Shown here: positions 24,044 through 28,815 of the stretch, in pieces
Numbering within the stretch: position 1 is the stretch's first letter
Layout of the letters: every line of letters starts with the position of its first letter
Assembly (NCBI RefSeq): GCF_015062905.1
Contig: NZ_SUTK01000022.1
Location: forward strand, 1 to 28,815
Origin: Methanobrevibacter thaueri
GTDB taxonomy: Archaea > Methanobacteriota > Methanobacteria > Methanobacteriales > Methanobacteriaceae
Length of the DNA stretch: 28,815 nucleotides
Direction of reading: 5' to 3'
Notes under the pieces: generated by a model
The model's database searches: none
What the model was told of the DNA's origin: nothing
What the model saw: only the letters and a program-made list of their open reading frames with translations
Position numbers and translations under genes: made by a program

Positions 24044-24754
24044 ATGATTTTTGCAGCGATACTTGCAGGTGGAATAGGTTCAAGAATGGGAGGTACGGAC
24101 ACCCCCAAACAATTTCTGACCCTAGGAAACAAGCCTGTAATTATTCATACTATTGAAAAGTTTGTAATCAATGAAAACATCGACAAAACAATCGTTCTGA
24201 TTCCAAAGAACTTTATAAATCATACTAATAATCTGATTAGTGAATACATTGGTGAAAATGATGATATAATTGTCATCGAAGGTGGCGAAACCAGAAATGA
24301 CACAATCATGAACAGCATCAAGTATATTGAAGACAATTTCGGCATCGATGACGAGTCCATTATCATTACCCATGACTCCGTGCGCCCATTTGTAACCCAT
24401 AGGATCATCAGGGACAATATCGATGCGGCAAGAAAATATGGTGCCTGCGATACAGTTATTCCGGCTACAGATACCATTGTTGAAAGCGTCAATGGTGAGA
24501 CCATTGAAAGTATCCCTGTGAGGGATTATTATTACCAAGGCCAAACGCCTCAGAGCTTCAATATAAAGAAACTTTTCAACTTAATCAATAGTTTAACAGA
24601 AGCTGAAACCAATATACTGACAGATGCATGCAAAATCTTTACACTTAAGGATGAAGATGTACATCTAGTTGATGGTGAAGTGACAAATATCAAGATTACA
24701 TACCCTTATGACTTGAAATTAGCAAATACAATACTTGAGGATGGAAATGATTAA
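24044..24754 (+). CDS. tarI: D-ribitol-5-phosphate cytidylyltransferase-like protein (TarI/IspD family)
   Basis: 236 residues of the IspD/TarI nucleotidyltransferase fold. The CTP loop is ILAGGIGSRMGG with PKQF. Further on are THDSVRPF, YQGQTPQSFNI, LTDACKIF and VTNIKITYPYDLKLA. The pattern HTIEKFV, THDSVRPF, YQGQTPQ and LTDACKIF is that of bacterial TarI, not IspD, and archaea do not use the MEP isoprenoid route. The downstream tarJ-like gene supports this. The product should join CTP and ribitol-5-phosphate to CDP-ribitol, the donor of ribitol-phosphate polymers. The ends of the two genes overlap by eight bases. It was probably acquired from gut bacteria, an inference. Confidence 0.88.
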   Translation: MIFAAILAGGIGSRMGGTDTPKQFLTLGNKPVIIHTIEKFVINENIDKTIVLIPKNFINHTNNLISEYIGENDDIIVIEGGETRNDTIMNSIKYIEDNFGIDDESIIITHDSVRPFVTHRIIRDNIDAARKYGACDTVIPATDTIVESVNGETIESIPVRDYYYQGQTPQSFNIKKLFNLINSLTEAETNILTDACKIFTLKDEDVHLVDGEVTNIKITYPYDLKLANTILEDGND

Positions 24755-25763
24755 TATTGTTTATAGACTCAAATCTCCCAAATTTTTTGAGGAATCGATT
24801 GATGAGGTGGAACTTGACGGAGTGGTCGTAAGGCCGACCTATCTTTCAATCTGTCAGGCTGACCAAAGGTACTATCAGGGTTCCAGACCTGCAGAGGTTC
24901 TTGAAGAGAAATTGCCGATGGCATTGATTCATGAAGGGATTGGTGAAGTGGTATATGACAAATCCGGCGAATTTGAAGCTGGAGACAATGTTGTAATGAT
25001 TCCAAACACTCCTATGGGAGAAGATGTCTGCAGAGCCAATTATTCATACAAATCCAAATTCAGAGGAAGCGGATTTGACGGTTTCACTTCAGATTTGATT
25101 AGTCTGGATTCAAGTCGTCTGGTCAGAATTCCTGACGATTTCGACCCGAGGGTATCAGCATTCATTGAATTAATAACTGTTGCCTATCAGGGCATTTCCA
25201 AGTTTTCAGAGATTGCAACAACTCCAAAGGACACATTGGGAGTTTGGGGTGATGGAAATCTGGGTTTCATAACTGCTCTACTTTTAAAGAACAGGTTTCC
25301 GGAATCAAAAGTCATTGTTTTCGGAAAGCATCTGGAAAACCTGAACCTGTTTTCATTTGCGGATGAAATCCATCAGATACATAATGTTCCGGATGATTTT
25401 GCCCTTGACCCCGGCATTGAATGTGTGGGATCAAGCGCATCCCAATCAGCAATCGAACAGATTATTGATTTGGTCAATCCGCAGGGAACAATAAACCTAT
25501 TTGGTGTAAGCGAATATCCGATACCAATCAACACAAGAATGGTTTTGGAAAAGGGTTTGACTATACAGGGAAACAGCAGGTCTGAAAGGGAAGACTTTGT
25601 TGGAGTGGTGGAGACTCTCAAACAAAATCCTCAGCTGTTTGAATATTTGGAAAAACTGGTTACAAACATATGTGAAATAAGTACTTTGGCCGACTTGAAG
25701 GAGGCATTTGATAAGGATTACATTTCACACTTCGGCAAAACCATCCTTAAATGGAACAAATGA
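24747..25763 (+). CDS. tarJ: Ribulose-5-phosphate reductase-like medium-chain dehydrogenase (TarJ)
   Basis: 338 residues from ATG 24747, which overlaps the tarI stop and has GAGG six bases before it; the TTG at 24735 is rejected. It is a zinc-type medium-chain dehydrogenase. The family mark is IYRLKSP-like VYRLKSPKFFEE, then VRPTYLSICQADQRYYQG with zinc ligand C36, and LIHEGIGEV with H62 and E63. The nucleotide-binding segment is LGVWGDGNLGFI. In bacteria TarJ reduces ribulose-5-phosphate to ribitol-5-phosphate with NADPH, feeding TarI. The structural-zinc cysteine cluster of many alcohol dehydrogenases is absent, as in TarJ. Confidence 0.88.
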   Translation: MINIVYRLKSPKFFEESIDEVELDGVVVRPTYLSICQADQRYYQGSRPAEVLEEKLPMALIHEGIGEVVYDKSGEFEAGDNVVMIPNTPMGEDVCRANYSYKSKFRGSGFDGFTSDLISLDSSRLVRIPDDFDPRVSAFIELITVAYQGISKFSEIATTPKDTLGVWGDGNLGFITALLLKNRFPESKVIVFGKHLENLNLFSFADEIHQIHNVPDDFALDPGIECVGSSASQSAIEQIIDLVNPQGTINLFGVSEYPIPINTRMVLEKGLTIQGNSRSEREDFVGVVETLKQNPQLFEYLEKLVTNICEISTLADLKEAFDKDYISHFGKTILKWNK

Positions 25764-26285
25764 TCAATAGACCATATTCAGAATTTTTATGGATTCCACC
25801 CTGAAATAGTTCCTCTCATGTCTGTTGCACATTACGGGAAGCATTTCAACGGCATTGATATCATCACAGTCAAGAGCCACATCGTTTTTAAGCTTGTTCT
25901 TGATGCGGTTTAAAATCAGATGACAGATGTCGTCCTGTGAGCATGCAAGCTTAATTGTGAAATCCGCGTCTGATTTTAGAGGACATTCCCTGACATTAAC
26001 ATTGATGTTTTTAGGGCATATGATGTAGACTGATACCTTTTTTTGATGTTTTTCATAGAGATTTTCTGCAAATTCAACATATTTTGCAAGTTCTTCTGCA
26101 TCAAAGTCTTTTAATTGGGTTTCAAAATCAATGTATTCTCCGTCTTCAGTTTTAAAGATGTCGCCTCCGGGATGAACTCCTTCATCAAGCATTATTTCAT
26201 GTTTTGGAGCTATGCATATTTTTCTTGTGTCGCTGAAGACTTCTCTGATTGTTTCGCTTTTATAATCGAATTCTGTTTTATTCAT
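25764..26285 (-). CDS. Putative PD-(D/E)XK/Rpn-like protein
   Basis: 173 residues. The pattern GGDIFKTEDGEYIDFETQ followed by an acidic helix and KKVSVYIICP looks like the core of PD-(D/E)XK nucleases of the Rpn / transposase-associated group: Asp, then E-x-Q on the next strand, then helix and strand. It is shorter than most Rpn proteins and I do not see their N-terminal part, so this is a tentative family call. Its last stop codon abuts the tarJ stop with no gap (TGATCA across 25761-25766). GAGGTT precedes the ATG and a TATA-like element lies at about 26335-26343. Confidence 0.62.
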   Translation of the reverse strand: MNKTEFDYKSETIREVFSDTRKICIAPKHEIMLDEGVHPGGDIFKTEDGEYIDFETQLKDFDAEELAKYVEFAENLYEKHQKKVSVYIICPKNINVNVRECPLKSDADFTIKLACSQDDICHLILNRIKNKLKNDVALDCDDINAVEMLPVMCNRHERNYFRVESIKILNMVY

Positions 26286-26468
26286 TTTTTAACCTCTGAA
26301 ATTGTACTTGTGTTTTCTATATTATTTTTCATCGCTTATAAATGGTTAAGTTTTAAATTTAAGCAATTTAAAGAGGTTAAATCAATTTTAAAAACTAAAA
26401 TCAATATTTTTGGATGGTTAAAATAGTGAAGTTTAAAACATTATAGTGGAATGGTGATGGTAATAACT

Positions 26469-26490
26469 TTGGAAATATATTAATTTCCAA
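26469..26490 (-). terminator. Hairpin spanning the MATE stop codon
   Basis: TTGGAAAT (26469-26476) and ATTTCCAA (26483-26490) form a perfect 8-bp inverted repeat around the stop codon of the MATE gene. No long T-run follows on the minus strand, so termination here is uncertain. Confidence 0.35.
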
Positions 26491-27844
26491 ATTTTTCCCT
26501 TGTTCTTTTGATTTCGTATCTTGCAAATTCATAGTTGAGTATGCTGGCTATTGCCCTTCCTATACATAATCCCAACCAGATTCCGACTAAATCCATGTTT
26601 AGGATGAATACAAACACGTAAATCAACGGAACAACGAATAGGATTTCCCTAAGTATTGTAAACATCAGGCTGTATATTCCCTTTCCGATTCCCTGATAGA
26701 AGAAGCTTGAAGGTATTCCTATTCCGGTTAAAATCAGACATGGACATACCAGCTGAAGGTATTGTGCAATTCCAGGAACCAGATTTGCAGTTTCAGGAGT
26801 ATATGCAAATATTGTGGCGAGAGGAGTTGCAAATATCACAAGTATTAATGTAATTGCGGTACCTAAAGCCAAACCGAACTTTGCACCAAACTTATGGGCT
26901 CTTGAAAGGTAATCTCCATTTCGGGCACCATATGCGCTTCCGGATACTGCGATAACTGCTGATCCTATAGCTGTAAGAGGCATTATTGCAAAGAGGTATA
27001 GCCTTTGTCCTGATGTGAATGTGGCTATTCCATAGTCTCCTCCGACCAGGGATATCACAATCAGATAGATTGACATTGCAATCGCCATAATAAGCATGTC
27101 CAGTGCAGACGGAATTCCAACCTTCAAAATGTCTCTTGCCAGTTTTGAGTTGAACTTGAAGTTTTTAAGTGTAACGTCAATGTAGGTGTCCTTTTTAATC
27201 AAAATCCAGTATAAAATTATTATTGCTGAAATTGCTGAGCTTACGATTGTTGCAAGTGATGCTCCGGCTGAGCCTAAACCGCATGTGTAGATGAATATCG
27301 GATCAAGGCTTGCATTTAGAATGACTGTGGCAACTACGACATACATTGCACGTTTCATGTCCCCTTCACCACGAAGGATTCCGCTGCATCCGTTTCCAAA
27401 CATCAGGGCAACAAGACCTAAAAACAATGGTGTAGCATAGGCAATGGCTTCTTTCAGTGTTTGTCCTGTTGCACCATAGCTTTTAAGCAATGGTTCCTGT
27501 ATTATAAGGAAAATGATTGTTAAGGCCACTGAAGCTATCAGAAATATGAACAGGGACTGTGTTGCGGATTCAGTTGCCATTTTCTTGTTCTTTGCTCCAA
27601 TGAATCGGGAAATGCTGCTTGTAGCACCGTTTCCAAGTCCGACGCTTGCTCCATTCAGAATCATGAAAATAGGTGTTACGAATCCTATTCCTGCAATTGC
27701 AGTCGGTCCGAGGCCTGCCACCCATATTCCGTCAACGATATTGTACAATGCGGTTAAAATCATTGATATCATTATCGGAATGGCAAGTTTCTTAACTGCC
27801 CTTTCAGGCTCTCCCCTCATCAACTCAACGTTCTTATTTGCCAT
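26480..27844 (-). CDS. MATE family multidrug/sodium efflux transporter
   Basis: 454 residues from ATG 27844, one base past the regulator's stop; a GTG at 27853 would overlap it. About 12 helices occur in two halves. Typical MATE segments are seen: LAIPIMISMILTALYNIVDG in helix 1-2, ASVGLGNGATSSISRFIGAKN after it, and GSAYGARNGD at the start of the second half. It exports drugs or other cations against a Na+ or H+ gradient. It is cotranscribed with a MarR-type regulator that probably represses both genes. Substrate unknown; bile acids or antibiotics are plausible in a gut setting. Confidence 0.93.
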   Translation of the reverse strand: MANKNVELMRGEPERAVKKLAIPIMISMILTALYNIVDGIWVAGLGPTAIAGIGFVTPIFMILNGASVGLGNGATSSISRFIGAKNKKMATESATQSLFIFLIASVALTIIFLIIQEPLLKSYGATGQTLKEAIAYATPLFLGLVALMFGNGCSGILRGEGDMKRAMYVVVATVILNASLDPIFIYTCGLGSAGASLATIVSSAISAIIILYWILIKKDTYIDVTLKNFKFNSKLARDILKVGIPSALDMLIMAIAMSIYLIVISLVGGDYGIATFTSGQRLYLFAIMPLTAIGSAVIAVSGSAYGARNGDYLSRAHKFGAKFGLALGTAITLILVIFATPLATIFAYTPETANLVPGIAQYLQLVCPCLILTGIGIPSSFFYQGIGKGIYSLMFTILREILFVVPLIYVFVFILNMDLVGIWLGLCIGRAIASILNYEFARYEIKRTREKFGN

Positions 27845-27845
27845 A

Positions 27846-28313
27846 TCAATCACTGTCCCTCAAAATATCTTCGCTTTTTCTGGCAATGTTTTTTAACTGG
27901 TCTTTTGTTCTTTCGTCCAGTTCATAGATTCCAACGTTCTTTTCCCATTCTTCCAGGTCGTTTTTTAGTTGGATAGCCAGATTTTCTCCTTTTTCTGTTG
28001 CTTTCAAAATGTATTTTCTTCTGTTGTTTTCATCAACACTTCGTTCAACATATCCCTTGTCTTCAAATTTCTTTAATGCCTTGGCTATGGTTCCTTTGCT
28101 TTGGCCAAATGTGTTTGCCAAATCATCCTGTGATAAACCACTTCTTTTGTGTATTTCCAGTAGATAGCGACCTTCATGAATCATGTCTATTTGATTCGGA
28201 TTTCTGAGAGAATATTTCAGTCTGTTTTTTGATATGTGTTCAATTAATGAGATAAAAGGCATTGAATCAAATTTATCGATATTATTTTCATCTGTCATGT
28301 TTTCAACTAGCAT
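27846..28313 (-). CDS. MarR family transcriptional regulator
   Basis: 155 residues from ATG 28313. The reading frame extends to 28400, but that part contains the TATA box and palindromes, so the later ATG is preferred; ATG 28298 is another option. A winged helix-turn-helix is clear: LSQDDLANTFGQSKGTIAKAL (recognition helix), DKGYVERSVDENNRRKYIL (wing) and LKATEKG. It is a dimeric repressor, most likely of its own operon with the MATE pump, released by a small phenolic or drug-like ligand. The double palindrome at 28370-28399 is the probable operator. Confidence 0.9.
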   Translation of the reverse strand: MLVENMTDENNIDKFDSMPFISLIEHISKNRLKYSLRNPNQIDMIHEGRYLLEIHKRSGLSQDDLANTFGQSKGTIAKALKKFEDKGYVERSVDENNRRKYILKATEKGENLAIQLKNDLEEWEKNVGIYELDERTKDQLKNIARKSEDILRDSD

Positions 28314-28360
28314 TTTTATGTAAGATTTTTCAGTCTTCAAAATTATTTTGTATGGGATTA

Positions 28361-28399
28361 TATATAAATGTTTCCTCGGAAACTGTTTATCGATAAACA
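28361..28399 (-). promoter_or_regulatory. MarR-MATE promoter with double palindrome
   Basis: On the minus strand the TATA box is ATTTATATA (28361-28369). Directly upstream are GTTTCC-TC-GGAAAC (28370-28383) and the perfect 16-base palindrome TGTTTATCGATAAACA (28384-28399). The first covers the TFB-recognition element. The plus-strand gene starts at 28426, so one regulator could control both directions. Confidence 0.6.
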
Positions 28400-28425
28400 A
28401 TGGTTGAAATACTTTATTAAGGATT

Positions 28426-28779
28426 ATGTTGAAATTTTTAATTGGTGATGCAGTGGATTATGAAGCAATTATTAAAGAGAAATTTCCAAATTGCAATGTT
28501 GAAGTGATTCAGCCTGACTTTTTGGAGATGGATATGCTTATTGAATATATTACCGATGATATCATAGTGTATAGGCCTCATTCCATCATGGTTTACAGGC
28601 ATATGATTCGTTTTTTGATGAATGTTGGTGAAAGGGGCAAGATCTATTATCTTGAAGGATTTACGGATGATGATTTAAAGTCAATCCATGCAGGCCTTTT
28701 GAAATTCACATACGGAAGGGATATCAGTATCAATCTGTTCAAAAATGCAAATCCTGACAGGGATGTTTTAGGATTATAA
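28426..28779 (+). CDS. Hypothetical protein, 117 residues
   Basis: No family recognised. The product begins MLKFLIGDAVDYEAIIKEKF and is a small, soluble, mixed alpha/beta protein with one cysteine (CNVEVI) and a Tyr- and Met-rich middle (IVYRPHSIMVYRHMIRFLM). AAGGA precedes the ATG by four bases. TATA-like CTTTATTAA (28412-28420) is too close to serve it, so the promoter is uncertain. It is divergent from the MarR-MATE operon and may share its operator. There is no signal peptide. Confidence 0.72.
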   Translation: MLKFLIGDAVDYEAIIKEKFPNCNVEVIQPDFLEMDMLIEYITDDIIVYRPHSIMVYRHMIRFLMNVGERGKIYYLEGFTDDDLKSIHAGLLKFTYGRDISINLFKNANPDRDVLGL

Positions 28780-28815
28780 CTGAAAAAATTCGTCGCAATT
28801 CTCGCAATAGTAGTT
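28780..28815 (+). CDS. Possible start of a secreted protein (partial, non-ATG start)
   Basis: Right after the preceding stop, the same frame continues from a CTG as LKKFVAILAIVV and runs off the window. This has the charge and hydrophobic core of a signal peptide, and AGGA lies six to eight bases before the CTG. It could be a CTG-started gene or the in-frame remnant of a longer one. Only 12 codons are visible. Confidence 0.3.
   Translation, partial: MKKFVAILAIVV

Noticed and set aside
24122..24544. A 140-codon open frame on the minus strand within tarI
   Set aside because: It is antisense to a well-conserved gene, with no translation signal.
24044..24754. Calling this gene ispD (MEP pathway)
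   Set aside because: The motif pattern matches TarI better, the partner gene is tarJ-like and archaea make isoprenoids by mevalonate.

Overview
The window looks like a piece of a gut or rumen methanogen chromosome, most likely Methanobrevibacter or a close relative (Methanobacteriales). The DNA is AT-rich. Many genes sit behind archaeal TATA boxes and GGTGAT or GAGG ribosome-binding sites, and several transcripts end in T-runs. Marker genes are archaeal: the nascent-polypeptide-associated complex alpha protein, bifunctional ArgJ, and the ferredoxin-dependent indolepyruvate oxidoreductase IorAB beside an aryl-CoA ligase. The genus is inferred from protein style, not from a search. I saw no rRNA, tRNA or CRISPR array.

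Layout: (1) 1-660, the 3' end of an IS200/IS605-type tnpB with a folded right end resembling an omega RNA. (2) 726-5337, an arylacetate-assimilation set: iorAB facing a phenylacetate-CoA ligase with a tandem-ACT protein. (3) 5568-9415, a TPR-like protein, a sodium:solute symporter with its 37-residue accessory protein, and an MFS transporter. (4) 9416-9900, a long non-coding stretch with a strong bulged hairpin capped by GAAA, then a carboxymuconolactone-decarboxylase-family gene. (5) 10684-15053, a molybdate/tungstate uptake locus (modA, a TOBE-only mop protein, modB and two tandem modC copies) with striking palindromes at two promoters. (6) 15186-15491, two tandem 46-residue paralogous microproteins. 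(7) 15546-18495, DNA-3-methyladenine glycosylase I, an iron-sulfur aldo/keto reductase, NAC and a metallophosphoesterase.

(8) 18559-22447, an apparent operon: a NYN/Zc3h12a-like putative RNase with a 66-residue C-terminal tandem repeat, overlapping a membrane-anchored protein with a GGDD nucleotide-cyclase-like palm domain, then a basic single-pass membrane protein, then argJ. This is the best candidate for an undescribed system. (9) 22538-24037, a 34-residue very basic microprotein with a very strong Shine-Dalgarno, and two tandem SAM methyltransferases. (10) 24044-25763, a tarI-tarJ-like pair with overlapping ends that should make CDP-ribitol, which is unexpected in an archaeon and may serve a teichoic-acid-like surface polymer. 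(11) 25764-28815, a PD-(D/E)XK/Rpn-like protein, a MarR-MATE pair behind a double palindrome, a small unknown protein, and perhaps the start of a secreted protein at the right edge.

Several starts were moved from the longest reading frame to positions supported by a ribosome-binding site or TATA spacing. Small genes at 8082, 15186, 15351 and 22538 were read directly from the sequence.
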